From: an uncultured Prevotella sp.
GTDB lineage: Bacteria > Bacteroidota > Bacteroidia > Bacteroidales > Bacteroidaceae
Direction of reading: 5' to 3'
Assembly: GCA_900315775.1 (NCBI GenBank)
Contig: ONAJ01000025.1
Location: 1 to 40,958 of the forward strand
DNA: 40,958 bases
Shown in pieces: positions 17,763-26,353 of this stretch. Below the pieces are notes generated by a model. It was not told where the DNA came from. It searched no databases and saw only the letters and a program-made list of their open reading frames with translations. How positions within the stretch are numbered: position 1 is the first letter of the stretch; each line of letters opens with the position of its first letter. Made by a program: the position numbers and the translations under genes.

Positions 17763-18776
17763 TTTTCTGAGTATCTTGTTGTTCAGCGCCTGTATCTTGC
17801 GTCCCTGCTGCGAGATGTCTTCACGCACCACATTGATATCGTTAAAGAACTCGCTGAAAACCGTCTGCACTACGTTAGGCTTTCTCTTGCGTTTGTCGGC
17901 ATTAGGATTCACCACCATCTTGATACCCTGACTCACCAGCTTTACGTCAACGTCGGCATCCGTCATTATGGGGTCTCCGTCGTAGTGTATGTAGCCTGGT
18001 TTCTGGCGTTTTATGGTGATGTGCTTTGTTCGGAATGTCTTTATTTTCAGACTCTTGTCCAACGTTTTGTTCATCATCTCTATTGCTACCTGTGGTGCGT
18101 CGAGGATGTCGAATGGTTCCATGATGATAACATCCAGAAAACCGTCTTTCATCGATGCTTGGGGTGCTATGTATGCGTTGTTGCCATACTGTGAGGCGTT
18201 GGCACACGAAATGAGGAATGCTTTGTAGAGTCTTGCTCCGTCCTCGTCGATGATGTTGTACGTCTCGGGCTTGTATTTAAGTCCCTCTTTAAGCACGTTC
18301 TCCACATAGGTCACAGGTCCGCGCTTTCCTGCCTCCGAGAACTTCTGACTTATAAAAGCGTCGAAGCCCATTCCGCAGGTACAGAAGAACGGATGTCCGT
18401 TGATAATTCCGTAGTCCAGGTCGTGAATCTCGCCTTCGTTGATTATCTCGATAGACTTCTTTATATCTAACGGCAACATGAGGTGTCGAGCCAGTCCGTT
18501 GCCCGATCCGCAGGGTATTATTCCCAATGCTGTCTTCGAGTTTATGATGGCACGCGCTACCTCGTTTACTGTACCGTCGCCACCAACAGCCACAACAATG
18601 TCTATGTCGTGCTCCATAGCCTCTTTGGCAATTTTTGAGGCGTGACCAGCATACTCCGTTTTTATTATCTCGTATTCATAACGCTCCCTGTCAAGCGTAT
18701 CTTCAATAATTTTTGGAATAGCGTTTTTCTTTGCCGTTCCTGAAATGGGGTTCATTATGAATACAATCTTTTTCAT
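17751..18776 (-). CDS. Diacylglycerol/sphingosine-kinase-like lipid kinase
   Basis: A 341-residue protein with a DAGK catalytic domain. VFIMNPISGTAKKN and VVAVGGDGTVNEVARAI (ATP-binding GGDGT) with IPCGSGNGLARHL are the three family signatures within the first 110 residues; the beta-sandwich domain follows, with GYIHYDGD near residue 265. The last ~65 residues extend beyond the usual DgkB/YegS length and are charged. Substrate cannot be read from sequence: diacylglycerol, sphingosine-type base or undecaprenol are options. It is divergent from serine palmitoyltransferase, 158 nt away, which makes a sphingoid substrate worth considering. The -7 box at 18782-18789 is 5 nt from the ATG, suggesting a near-leaderless mRNA. 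Confidence 0.85.
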   Translation of the reverse strand: MKKIVFIMNPISGTAKKNAIPKIIEDTLDRERYEYEIIKTEYAGHASKIAKEAMEHDIDIVVAVGGDGTVNEVARAIINSKTALGIIPCGSGNGLARHLMLPLDIKKSIEIINEGEIHDLDYGIINGHPFFCTCGMGFDAFISQKFSEAGKRGPVTYVENVLKEGLKYKPETYNIIDEDGARLYKAFLISCANASQYGNNAYIAPQASMKDGFLDVIIMEPFDILDAPQVAIEMMNKTLDKSLKIKTFRTKHITIKRQKPGYIHYDGDPIMTDADVDVKLVSQGIKMVVNPNADKRKRKPNVVQTVFSEFFNDINVVREDISQQGRKIQALNNKILRKLNF

Positions 18777-18781
18777 CGTTG

Positions 18782-18789
18782 CAAAGATA
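18782..18789 (-). promoter_or_regulatory. -7 box for the lipid kinase
   Basis: Minus-strand TATCTTTG followed by C, 5 nt before the ATG at 18776, so the transcript would be leaderless or nearly so. Confidence 0.5.
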
Positions 18790-18883
18790 AAAAAAATGGC
18801 GTAATCATAGAAAAGAAATACGAAAAATATTCATTCAGATAAAAATTTTTCACTTTTCGTTCTTCCATATTAATTATTATTAG

Positions 18884-18891
18884 TACCTTTG
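18884..18891 (+). promoter_or_regulatory. -7 box for serine palmitoyltransferase
   Basis: TACCTTTG followed by C, giving a leader of about 38 nt before the ATG at 18935. No convincing -33 TTG. Confidence 0.55.
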
Positions 18892-18934
18892 CAGCCTAAA
18901 AAATATAATAAAAGTAGCAATACTACCAATAAAA

Positions 18935-20122
18935 ATGGGACTATTACAAGAAAAGTACAAGTTATACCGTGAGCCTCAGAAGTTTATGGAGGCCGACGTA
19001 TATCCTTATTTCCGTGAGATTACAGGAAAACAAGGAACAGAAGTGCAGATGGGCGGACACCATGTGCTAATGTTCGGTTCTAATGCATATACAGGACTGA
19101 CTGGCGACCCCCGAGTAGAGGCAGCCGCAAAGGCAGCTATTGATAAGTACGGAACAGGATGTGCAGGAAGCCGTTTCCTTAACGGTACTCTCGACCTCCA
19201 CGTACAACTGGAAAAAGAACTTGCAGAGTTTGAAGGCAAAGATGAGGCTTTGGTGTTCTCAACAGGTTTCTCGGTAAACTCTGGTGTGCTGGCAAATATC
19301 TGCGGCCGCGAGGACTACATCATCTGTGATGACCGTAACCACGCATCTATCGTAGATGGTCGTCGCCTGTCTTTCGCTACATGTCTGAAGTATAAGCACA
19401 ACGATATGGAAGACCTCGAGAAGCAGCTCCAGAAGTGTCGTCCAGACGCTATCAAGATGATTGTTGTCGATGGAGTATTCTCTATGGAGGGCGACCTCGC
19501 AAATCTTCCCGCTATCGTAGAACTCAAGAAGAAGTACGATGCAAGTATCTATGTTGACGAAGCTCACGGTCTTGGCGTCTTTGGACGTGAGGGACGCGGC
19601 GTATGCGACCACTTCGGCGTTACCGACGACGTTGACCTTATCATGGGTACCTTCTCGAAGAGTCTTGCAAGTATCGGAGGTTTCGTTGCAGCCGACAAGG
19701 ATACAATCAACTTCCTTCGTCACACCTGTCGCACATACATCTTCAGCGCATCAAACACACCAGCCGCAACAGCAGCAGCTATGGAGGCTCTCCACATCAT
19801 TCGTCGTGAGCCAGAACGCATAGAGCGCCTGTGGAAGGTTACCAAGTATGCTCTGCGCCGCTTCCGCGAAGAAGGTTTCGAGATTGGCGAGACAGAAAGT
19901 CCTATCATACCACTTTACGTTCGTGACGTCGATAAGACGTTCCTCGTAACAAAACTCGCTTACGATGCCGGAGTATTCATCAATCCTGTAATACCTCCAG
20001 CATGTGCTCCTCAGGATACCCTCGTGCGTTTCGCACTTATGGCTACCCATACAGAGGAACAGGTAGAGCGCGGCGTGCAGGCTCTGAAAAAGATATTCGT
20101 AGAGCAAGGAATAATTAAGTAA
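18935..20122 (+). CDS. spt: Serine palmitoyltransferase (sphingolipid synthesis)
   Basis: A 395-residue soluble alpha-oxoamine synthase, condensing serine with an acyl-CoA to 3-ketosphinganine, the first step of bacterial sphingolipid synthesis. YGTGCAGSRFLNGTLDLH, the aspartate in VDEAHGLGVFG and the PLP lysine K242 in GTFSKSLASIGGF are in place. The sequence matches my recollection of the Bacteroides thetaiotaomicron enzyme (BT_0870) over the first 170 residues far better than 2-amino-3-ketobutyrate ligase or BioF. Length is right for the Bacteroidetes enzyme. It is monocistronic, followed by tRNA-Pro with its own promoter. Confidence 0.88.
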   Translation: MGLLQEKYKLYREPQKFMEADVYPYFREITGKQGTEVQMGGHHVLMFGSNAYTGLTGDPRVEAAAKAAIDKYGTGCAGSRFLNGTLDLHVQLEKELAEFEGKDEALVFSTGFSVNSGVLANICGREDYIICDDRNHASIVDGRRLSFATCLKYKHNDMEDLEKQLQKCRPDAIKMIVVDGVFSMEGDLANLPAIVELKKKYDASIYVDEAHGLGVFGREGRGVCDHFGVTDDVDLIMGTFSKSLASIGGFVAADKDTINFLRHTCRTYIFSASNTPAATAAAMEALHIIRREPERIERLWKVTKYALRRFREEGFEIGETESPIIPLYVRDVDKTFLVTKLAYDAGVFINPVIPPACAPQDTLVRFALMATHTEEQVERGVQALKKIFVEQGIIK

Positions 20123-20145
20123 TGTTAATTATTTAAGGATAATTC

Positions 20146-20174
20146 TTTGTTTTACGAAATTATTCTTACCTTTG
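20146..20174 (+). promoter_or_regulatory. Promoter of tRNA-Pro
   Basis: TTTG at 20146-20149 and TACCTTTG at 20167-20174, 17 bp apart, 16 nt upstream of the tRNA. Confidence 0.7.
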
Positions 20175-20190
20175 CACCCGCAAAACCATT

Positions 20191-20264
20191 CGGGGTGTAG
20201 CGCAGCCCGGTAGCGCTCCTGGTTTGGGACCAGGCGGCCGCAGGTTCGAATCCTGTCGCCCCGA
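20191..20264 (+). tRNA. tRNA-Pro (TGG)
   Basis: 74 nt. Acceptor CGGGGTG pairs with CGCCCCG, discriminator A. Anticodon stem CCTGG/CCAGG, loop TTTGGGA, anticodon TGG. No encoded CCA. Confidence 0.95.
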
Positions 20265-20268
20265 CGTA

Positions 20269-20310
20269 AAAATAGGATGAGTCATTTCGGACTCATCCTA
20301 TTTTCTTTTT
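20269..20310 (+). terminator. Intrinsic terminator of tRNA-Pro
   Basis: A perfect 15-bp stem (20269-20283 with 20290-20304) with loop ATTTCG, then CTTTTT. It begins 4 nt after the tRNA. Confidence 0.9.
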
Positions 20311-20316
20311 GCAGGA

Positions 20317-20382
20317 GTTTCAGAGAGTGAAACTATTGGTTTCATCGTTTGAAACTCAAAGTTTCACACGGAGAAACTAGTC
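20317..20382. repeat. Three 22-bp units of alternating GTTTCA/TGAAAC half-sites
   Basis: Half-sites lie at 20317, 20328, 20339, 20350, 20361 and 20372, exactly 11 bp apart and alternating in orientation: GTTTCA, TGAAAC, GTTTCA, TGAAAC, GTTTCA, AGAAAC. Each 22-bp unit is [GTTTCA n5 TGAAAC n5]; the 5-bp spacers are not conserved. The array sits after the tRNA-Pro terminator and before the 3' end of the HAD gene, so it is not an upstream region of either. Confidence 0.9.
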
Positions 20383-20401
20383 GGAATACGAGAGTGGTAA
20401 T

Positions 20402-20827
20402 TTAAACTTGCCACCAGTGTTTCTTCTTTGGACGCTCGCTGCTGTGGGTGTGTCCCAAGCGTTCGCGGGCGATGTCGGAGAGTGTTAGTTTCTCGTTTAT
20501 CATTCGGTAGATAGTGCCCCAGTCTGGAATACCTCCGAGATTTCTGTCGTCGATAAACAGTTCGGCCTTCAGTTTGCGGCTGTAGTGTTTGTCCTGGCGT
20601 GTCTCCTCGGGGTAGTCTTTATTGCTGGCATAGAACTCAAGTCCTCGAGCGCGGCACCACTCTATGGCTTCTTCGAGGAGTTGTCCCTCGCGTACAGACC
20701 ATAGTATTATTTTGTGTCCGTCACGCTGGAGCTGCCTCAACGTCTCAACGGCGAAGGGCAGTTCCTTTCCTATGTTAGGATATTCGTGAGTTACTATTGT
20801 TCCGTCAAAATCTACTGCTATGTTCAT
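20402..20827 (-). CDS. Small HAD-superfamily phosphatase-like protein
   Basis: A 141-residue HAD-fold protein. The nucleophile motif is VDFDGTI (D7, D9) at the N-terminus, motif II lies in ILWSVREGQ, and AELFIDDRNLGG near residues 90-100 supplies the acidic metal-binding motif. There is no obvious cap domain, so it resembles the small single-domain HAD proteins of Bacteroides of unknown substrate. Its start overlaps the end of the tyrosine-kinase gene by 4 nt (ATGA type), implying translational coupling and a possible role in polysaccharide metabolism or in reversing a phosphorylation. The last residues (PKKKHWWQV) are basic and aromatic. Confidence 0.78.
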   Translation of the reverse strand: MNIAVDFDGTIVTHEYPNIGKELPFAVETLRQLQRDGHKIILWSVREGQLLEEAIEWCRARGLEFYASNKDYPEETRQDKHYSRKLKAELFIDDRNLGGIPDWGTIYRMINEKLTLSDIARERLGHTHSSERPKKKHWWQV

Positions 20828-23340
20828 ACTTTGATAGATTTGTCTTCCTTGTTGCCGTAGTGGCTGTTCTTGTAGTTGCCATAGTGGCTGTAGTGTCCGC
20901 TATACGAGCTGCTGCCGTAGCCAGTATATTTGCCGTACTTACCGTAGCGTCCGTAGCCGTAGTAGTAGCCGTACTTCTTCTTAGACATATCGATACCGTT
21001 GATGACGATAGCCATATTAGGCAGTTTCTTCTCTTCAGCAAGCGAGTTGATGAGGTCGAAGCTGCGCTTTGGTGTGTAGTCGGCACGACAGAGGTAAACG
21101 GTAGCGTCGCCGACGCGTCCTGCCATAAGGGTATCGGTAACAAGTCCTACAGGAGCAGTATCGATGAGCACGTAGTCGTAGTGGTCTCGCAGGTGGTTTA
21201 CCACGATGTCGAGCGACGGACGAGCTATAAGCTCAGCGGGGTTAGGAGGAATAGGACCAGCCATAATGAGGTCGAGGTTCTTGTTGACACCTGATGGAAC
21301 GATTTGTTCCTTTACGTCCTCCCATGTAGGATTAGCCTCTACCAACAGCGGGGTGATACCGTTGTGGTGGTTGTTTATCTCGAAGAGCTCAGCAAGACGA
21401 GGCTTACGGATATCGAGACCGATGAGGACAACCTTCTTGCCCAGCAGCGCAAAGCTGACGGCAAGGTTTGCTGTGGTAAACGTCTTACCCTCACCAGAGG
21501 TGGTAGAGGTGAAGAGCACCACTTTCTGGTCTTCCTTCATCATAAACTGCAGGTTGGTACGCATAGAGCGGAATATTTCTTCCATCTGGTTGTTCTCGTT
21601 CTCGTGAACCACGATGTCCGCCTTTGTCTTGGCAGCGTCGCTCGCCACAGCCACATCGGCAAGGATAGGCAGTTTGGTGAGTTTTGCTACTTCGTCGTGA
21701 CCTTCTATGCGGTAGCGGAAGAAGTTCAGGAGGAACAGAGCCAATACTGGGAGTGCGAGTCCGAGGATGAGTCCTATAAGATATACAATAGATGTCTTAG
21801 GACTGATCTTGCCAGCATACTGTGGGTATTCCACCACCTTACCCTTGTCGGCTGTTGCTGCGAGCGAGATAGAGTTCTCCTCACGTTTCTGCAGCATCAT
21901 GAGGTAGAGACCGCTCTTTACCTCCTGCTGACGACCAATCTGGGTAAGTATGCGTTCCTGTTCAGGAGTCTTGTTGATAGCACTTGTATACTGGTTAAGC
22001 TGTGTCACAATGGCGTTACGCTGTATCTCTACGTTGCGCTTTGCCTGCATCAGAGCCTGCTGTATGCTCTTTGACATCTCGTCCAACTGTGATGTCAGAG
22101 GCAGCACAGAGGGGCTGTTTTCCGATGCTGTGATAAGTATGCGGTTACGCTCAAGAGCTATCACGTTGTACTGGTTGATAAGTGCTGTTGACGTCATATC
22201 GTTAAGACCAACGTTAGAAGGCAGCACCTCGTGTTTGTTACCAGGACGGTTAGCAAACTGGATAAGACTGTTGATGAGGGCTATCTGTGTGTTGGCGTCT
22301 GTCAGTCGGCGCTCGAACTCGGTAACGTTGTCAACGGTACTCTTGGCGTCAATCTTAAGCTCAACAAGGTTGTTGTTCTTCTTGTAAGACTCCAGAGCGC
22401 CATCGGTGCTTCCCAGTTCGGCGTTGATTTTCTCCAGACGCTCGTTGATGAACTGTTCTGTCTTGTATGCCACCTGGTTTTTGTCTTCGTTAGCCTGACG
22501 GTTGTAGCAGACGATGAGTTGGTTAAGATAGTCCAGAGAACGCTTAACGTTCTGGTCGTTCAACTGGATGCTGATGACGTCAGCCATCTTTGTGGTAGGA
22601 GAAACGCTGAGTTTGTTGACATACCTTATGGCAGCGTACTTAGGAGCAGAAATGGTGATGCGCTCCGTCATGCCGTCCTTCATCTTCTCCTTTACCTTCG
22701 ACGGGTTTGCTGTAAGGGTAATTGTTCCTGCACCAGTCTTGATGACAGCGGGCAGACGGTCGAAAGTCTTTTCGAACTCGTATTCGTCGCTTGACAATAT
22801 CTCGTCAAGAGGAATACGGTATTTTCCCTCAACCTGGTACTTGCCGTCTTCGTAAGTTACTTCCAGCACGATAGGAACATTAAGTTTTGCGAGGTGTTCC
22901 TCGTCAACATCAGCGTTGATGGGCTGTGTGCAGTAAAGCATGTGACCCTTCACCGTTCCCTTCATCCAGTAGTCGACGTACAGTTTGAGGTCGCGAACGG
23001 CCTGCTCGGCGATGAGTGTGGAGGTGAGAATCTCCATCTCGTTGTCGATACCGAAACTGCTGGTGATAGAACCAATGTCGCTCATGTTCTGGAGTGACGC
23101 GAAGGCACCACGTGAGTTCTTGTTGCCCGTGTCAGGCTTAACGAGAATCTTTGCTGTAGCACTGTACGTCGGCGACTTATATCTAAGGTATAAGTGCGCA
23201 GTACCAAGACAAATGAGAATACTCAATACAAACCATTGCCAGTTAAGGATAATGGCAGTAAAAATAGTCTGGAAATTAAAGAACGATTCTTTCTCTTCAA
23301 TCTCCTGCTCAATAACGCTGTTTTTTACTTCTTCAGCCAT
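20824..23340 (-). CDS. Wzc-type bacterial tyrosine kinase / polysaccharide co-polymerase
   Basis: An 838-residue inner-membrane protein that sets chain length and export of exopolysaccharide. Order: TM1 near residues 28-48, a Wzz periplasmic domain with long coiled coil (about 270-470), a proline-rich TM2 near 515-535, then a cytosolic BY-kinase with Walker A TTSGEGKTF (K619), VVLIGLDIRKPRL as Walker A', and DYVLIDTAPVGL as Walker B. The tail (about 786-838) carries 14 tyrosines in roughly 50 residues, mostly in YG repeats, the trans-autophosphorylation cluster. No Wza, Wzx, Wzy or glycosyltransferase gene lies nearby, so it is an orphan here, coupled only to the HAD gene. Its -7 box at 23384-23391 gives a leader of about 35 nt. 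Confidence 0.9.
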   Translation of the reverse strand: MAEEVKNSVIEQEIEEKESFFNFQTIFTAIILNWQWFVLSILICLGTAHLYLRYKSPTYSATAKILVKPDTGNKNSRGAFASLQNMSDIGSITSSFGIDNEMEILTSTLIAEQAVRDLKLYVDYWMKGTVKGHMLYCTQPINADVDEEHLAKLNVPIVLEVTYEDGKYQVEGKYRIPLDEILSSDEYEFEKTFDRLPAVIKTGAGTITLTANPSKVKEKMKDGMTERITISAPKYAAIRYVNKLSVSPTTKMADVISIQLNDQNVKRSLDYLNQLIVCYNRQANEDKNQVAYKTEQFINERLEKINAELGSTDGALESYKKNNNLVELKIDAKSTVDNVTEFERRLTDANTQIALINSLIQFANRPGNKHEVLPSNVGLNDMTSTALINQYNVIALERNRILITASENSPSVLPLTSQLDEMSKSIQQALMQAKRNVEIQRNAIVTQLNQYTSAINKTPEQERILTQIGRQQEVKSGLYLMMLQKREENSISLAATADKGKVVEYPQYAGKISPKTSIVYLIGLILGLALPVLALFLLNFFRYRIEGHDEVAKLTKLPILADVAVASDAAKTKADIVVHENENNQMEEIFRSMRTNLQFMMKEDQKVVLFTSTTSGEGKTFTTANLAVSFALLGKKVVLIGLDIRKPRLAELFEINNHHNGITPLLVEANPTWEDVKEQIVPSGVNKNLDLIMAGPIPPNPAELIARPSLDIVVNHLRDHYDYVLIDTAPVGLVTDTLMAGRVGDATVYLCRADYTPKRSFDLINSLAEEKKLPNMAIVINGIDMSKKKYGYYYGYGRYGKYGKYTGYGSSSYSGHYSHYGNYKNSHYGNKEDKSIKV

Positions 23341-23383
23341 ATATAATACTTTATTTTTTTATTCCAGTTTAAGAAATGCGCGG

Positions 23384-23391
23384 CAAAGGTA
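23384..23391 (-). promoter_or_regulatory. -7 box for the tyrosine-kinase/HAD unit
   Basis: Minus-strand TACCTTTG followed by C, 43 nt upstream of the ATG at 23340. Confidence 0.6.
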
Positions 23392-23434
23392 CTAAAATAA
23401 AATGAAAAAGAACATTCATTTCACTTTTTTTTTG

Positions 23435-23442
23435 TACTTTTG
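23435..23442 (+). promoter_or_regulatory. -7 box for the 206-residue gene
   Basis: TACTTTTG followed by C, 30 nt before the ATG at 23473, back to back with the kinase promoter. Confidence 0.55.
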
Positions 23443-23472
23443 CATCCGAAATTTATAAAAGTATAAAAAATA

Positions 23473-24093
23473 ATGGGAATTTTTAGTAAAATATTTGGTA
23501 AGAAAAGTGCTACCGACGAGAAGGGCGGCGGCATGGAAAATTATATGACACTTGTGAGAGTTTACTTCCAGGCTGCAATAGCAGAGAGTGCAGGTATTAC
23601 TAATCTCGCAATGTTGCCTGATTTAAGGATGTTTAAGTCAACATTCAAGGTTGCGACAGTTAACAACAAACTCGGTGTCGGCGAGAAGAAACAGTGTAAG
23701 AAACTTATGCAAAATCTTTACAAAGTAGAAGATAATTTCTTCGCTGAGACAGACGCAAGTATTAAGAAAAACTGTCGAAAGATGCAAGATGTGCAAACTT
23801 ACCTCATCCAGTTCCAAAGTTTCACTCAGGACCTGATGATGCTTACCGGCAACCTCATGAAGTTCAAACTCCGCGTGCCTTCATTCTTCAAGAAGGCTAT
23901 CTACACTATGACGGAGAAGACAGTCAATGATATTTTCAACAAAAACGACTTCTCTGATCCCAGCGTACTGAAAACAGTTGTGGCAATACGCCAGATAAAC
24001 AAACGTCTTGGTTTTTCACAGAAGTGGATTACCGATTTTGTATATAACGTGGTGATGATGGCGAAGAAAGAACCTCGTCAAAAAGAAGAATAA
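23473..24093 (+). CDS. Helical cytosolic protein of unknown function
   Basis: A 206-residue protein beginning MGIFSKIFGKK, an amphipathic basic helix of the kind that attaches proteins to the membrane surface. The rest is predicted mostly helical, lysine-rich, with no signal peptide, no transmembrane segment and no catalytic motif that I recognise. It is divergent from the tyrosine kinase and 95 nt upstream of the ZapB-like/zapA/rny unit, which has its own promoter. It is probably a Bacteroidetes-conserved protein; a link to envelope or division is only suggested by position. Confidence 0.72.
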   Translation: MGIFSKIFGKKSATDEKGGGMENYMTLVRVYFQAAIAESAGITNLAMLPDLRMFKSTFKVATVNNKLGVGEKKQCKKLMQNLYKVEDNFFAETDASIKKNCRKMQDVQTYLIQFQSFTQDLMMLTGNLMKFKLRVPSFFKKAIYTMTEKTVNDIFNKNDFSDPSVLKTVVAIRQINKRLGFSQKWITDFVYNVVMMAKKEPRQKEE

Positions 24094-24134
24094 TGGACTA
24101 AATTGCAAATAATTATCATTTTTCGCTTGATAAA

Positions 24135-24166
24135 TTTTGCAGAGTCAATCTTTCTTTTTATATTTG
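24135..24166 (+). promoter_or_regulatory. Promoter of the ZapB-like/zapA/rny unit
   Basis: TTTTG ending at 24139 and TATATTTG at 24159-24166, 19 bp apart, 22 nt before the ATG at 24189. A good -33/-7 pair. Confidence 0.7.
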
Positions 24167-24188
24167 TGCCCGAATTACAAAATTTCAG

Positions 24189-24485
24189 ATGAGTAAAGTA
24201 GAAGATTCCCTAACGCAATTTGCCTCGAAAGTGAGGCAGCTCATAGCTCGATATTCCGACGCTAAGAAGGAAATCGAGGAGCTCCGTGTCGCTGTAGAAA
24301 GCAGAGACAAGGAGGTTGAGAAGTTGCAGAAGCAGCTTGCACAGGCACATCAGGACTATGAAAGTCTGAAGATGGCACGAATGATTGAGGTCTCTGACGG
24401 TGATGTGGAAGTAGCAAAGAAGCGCATCGCAGGACTCATCCGTGAAGTAAACAAATGTATAACATTGCTCAGTGAGCAACAGTAG
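24189..24485 (+). CDS. Small coiled-coil protein, ZapB-like
   Basis: A 98-residue protein that is almost entirely a heptad coiled coil (about residues 5-68), followed by a short C-terminal helical segment ending in LSEQQ. It ends 5 nt before zapA, as expected for a dedicated partner that links ZapA to another division component, as ZapB does in E. coli. Sequence similarity to ZapB itself is not evident, so the function is inferred from size, coiled coil and position. It has its own promoter and heads the three-gene unit. Confidence 0.75.
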   Translation: MSKVEDSLTQFASKVRQLIARYSDAKKEIEELRVAVESRDKEVEKLQKQLAQAHQDYESLKMARMIEVSDGDVEVAKKRIAGLIREVNKCITLLSEQQ

Positions 24486-24490
24486 AAGCA

Positions 24491-24784
24491 ATGGCAGAAG
24501 GAAAAGACAAACTCAGAATAAGACTGCATGTCTATGATACGGACATCCCCGTGAACATCCGTCGCGAGGATGAGTTCTACTATCGTGAGGCAGCAAAACT
24601 TATCTCAAATACAGTAAATACTTACGCTGACAGATATAAGTCAAGAAACAGCGATAAGGAAATAATGTATATGGCGATGATCGACATAGCACTTCGTCTG
24701 CAGCGACAGAAAGGCGACAGCGATACGAGCGAGCTTGATAAGATTCTTTCCGCCCTGACTTCAGAGATAGACGGAATCTTATAA
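24491..24784 (+). CDS. zapA: Cell division protein ZapA
   Basis: A 97-residue ZapA, which stabilises FtsZ protofilament bundles at mid-cell. The N-terminal beta-hairpin ([16 protein letters not shown]), the [15 protein letters not shown] helix and the [16 protein letters not shown] segment match the family; the C-terminal helix is the short coiled coil of the tetramer. It lies between the coiled-coil gene (5 nt) and rny (13 nt), so it is certainly co-transcribed with them. Confidence 0.9.
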   Translation: MAEGKDKLRIRLHVYDTDIPVNIRREDEFYYREAAKLISNTVNTYADRYKSRNSDKEIMYMAMIDIALRLQRQKGDSDTSELDKILSALTSEIDGIL

Positions 24785-24797
24785 ATTCAATATATAT

Positions 24798-26333
24798 ATG
24801 TTTATTACAATTCTAATTATTGCCGCAGCGCTCATAGTGGGTGGATTGTGCGGATATCTTGTATTCCGTTATGTACTGACGGGAAAATACAAGGAGATGA
24901 TAGACACAGCAACGAAAGAGGCTGATGTTATCAAGGAGAAAAAACTCCTTGAAGTGAAAGAGAAATTCCTTAACAAGAAGTCTGAACTTGAAAAGGAGGT
25001 CCAGCAGAGGAACCAGAAAATCCAGCAAGGAGAGAACAGACTTAAGCAGCGCGAGATAAGTCTTAATCAGCGCCAGGAAGAACTGGGACGCAGAAGACAA
25101 GACATTGATCAGCAGCAACAGCGCATCGACAACGAGAAGAAACTGCTCCAGATGAAGCAGGACGAACTCGAGAAGATGCAGCTCCAGGAGCGCGAAAAGC
25201 TTGAGGAACTTAGCGGACTTAGCGCCGACGAAGCAAAGGCTCGACTGATAGAAAGTCTTAAGGACGAGGCTCGCACAGATGCAGCAAGCTACATCAACGA
25301 GATAATGGACGAGGCAAAGCTGAATGCTAACCAGCAGGCTAAGAAACTCATCATCCAGACGATACAGCGTGTAGCTTCGGAAACAGCAATAGAGAACTCC
25401 GTAAGCGTGTTCCATATCGATAACGACGAAGTGAAAGGACGCATCATCGGTCGCGAAGGTCGTAATATCCGTACCCTCGAGGCTGCCTGCGGCGTGGAGA
25501 TTGTTGTTGACGACACCCCTGAGGCTATCGTCATCTCTGCCTTCGACCCCATACGTCGTGAGATCTGTCGTCTGGCACTCCATCAGCTCGTTGCCGACGG
25601 ACGTATTCACCCGGCACGTATCGAGGAGGTTGTCGCTAAGGTTAAGAAACAAGTTGAGAACGAAGTCATTGAGACAGGTAAGCGTACCGCCATAGACCTT
25701 GGTATTCACGGACTGCACCCAGAACTTGTTCGCATAGTAGGAAAGATGAAATATCGTTCCAGCTACGGACAGAACCTCTTGCAGCACGCACGCGAGACGG
25801 CAAACCTCTGTGCCGTTATGGCTGCCGAGTTAGGTCTGAACCCCAAGAAGGCAAAGCGCGCCGGACTGTTGCACGATATTGGTAAGGTGCCAGACGAGGA
25901 GAGCGAACTACCCCACGCACTTTACGGCGCAAAGATTGCCGAGAAGTACAAGGAGAAGGCAGACATCTGCAATGCTATCGGTGCCCACCACGACGAGATG
26001 GAGATGGAGACACTCCTGGCGCCCATCGTTCAGGTGTGCGACGCCATCAGTGGAGCCCGTCCTGGTGCCCGTCGTGAGATTGTTGAGGCATATATCAAGC
26101 GTCTCAACGACCTCGAGGCAATAGCAATGAGCTATCCTGGCGTTACCAAGACCTACGCTATCCAGGCTGGTCGTGAGTTGCGCGTAATCGTAGGTGCCGA
26201 CAAGATGACTGACGCTGAGACAGAACAGCTCTCAGGCGAGATAGCAACAAAGATACAGAACGAGATGACTTATCCTGGACAGGTTAAGATAACCGTCATC
26301 CGCGAGACTCGTTCCGTAGCATACGCTAAGTAA
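24798..26333 (+). CDS. rny: Ribonuclease Y
   Basis: A 511-residue membrane-anchored endoribonuclease that starts bulk mRNA decay. One N-terminal transmembrane helix (residues 2-25), a long charged coiled coil (about 30-195), a KH domain with [15 protein letters not shown] (about 213-227), and an HD domain with HDIGKV (H359/D360) and GAHHDE. Length matches the family (about 520). Third gene of the zapA unit; the KH and HD motifs are intact. Confidence 0.95.
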   Translation: MFITILIIAAALIVGGLCGYLVFRYVLTGKYKEMIDTATKEADVIKEKKLLEVKEKFLNKKSELEKEVQQRNQKIQQGENRLKQREISLNQRQEELGRRRQDIDQQQQRIDNEKKLLQMKQDELEKMQLQEREKLEELSGLSADEAKARLIESLKDEARTDAASYINEIMDEAKLNANQQAKKLIIQTIQRVASETAIENSVSVFHIDNDEVKGRIIGREGRNIRTLEAACGVEIVVDDTPEAIVISAFDPIRREICRLALHQLVADGRIHPARIEEVVAKVKKQVENEVIETGKRTAIDLGIHGLHPELVRIVGKMKYRSSYGQNLLQHARETANLCAVMAAELGLNPKKAKRAGLLHDIGKVPDEESELPHALYGAKIAEKYKEKADICNAIGAHHDEMEMETLLAPIVQVCDAISGARPGARREIVEAYIKRLNDLEAIAMSYPGVTKTYAIQAGRELRVIVGADKMTDAETEQLSGEIATKIQNEMTYPGQVKITVIRETRSVAYAK

Positions 26334-26353
26334 AAAAGCAAGAGGGTAGGAGA

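Noticed and set aside
24785-24797. 6S RNA after zapA
   Set aside because: In some bacteria ssrS follows zapA, but here only 13 nt separate zapA from rny.
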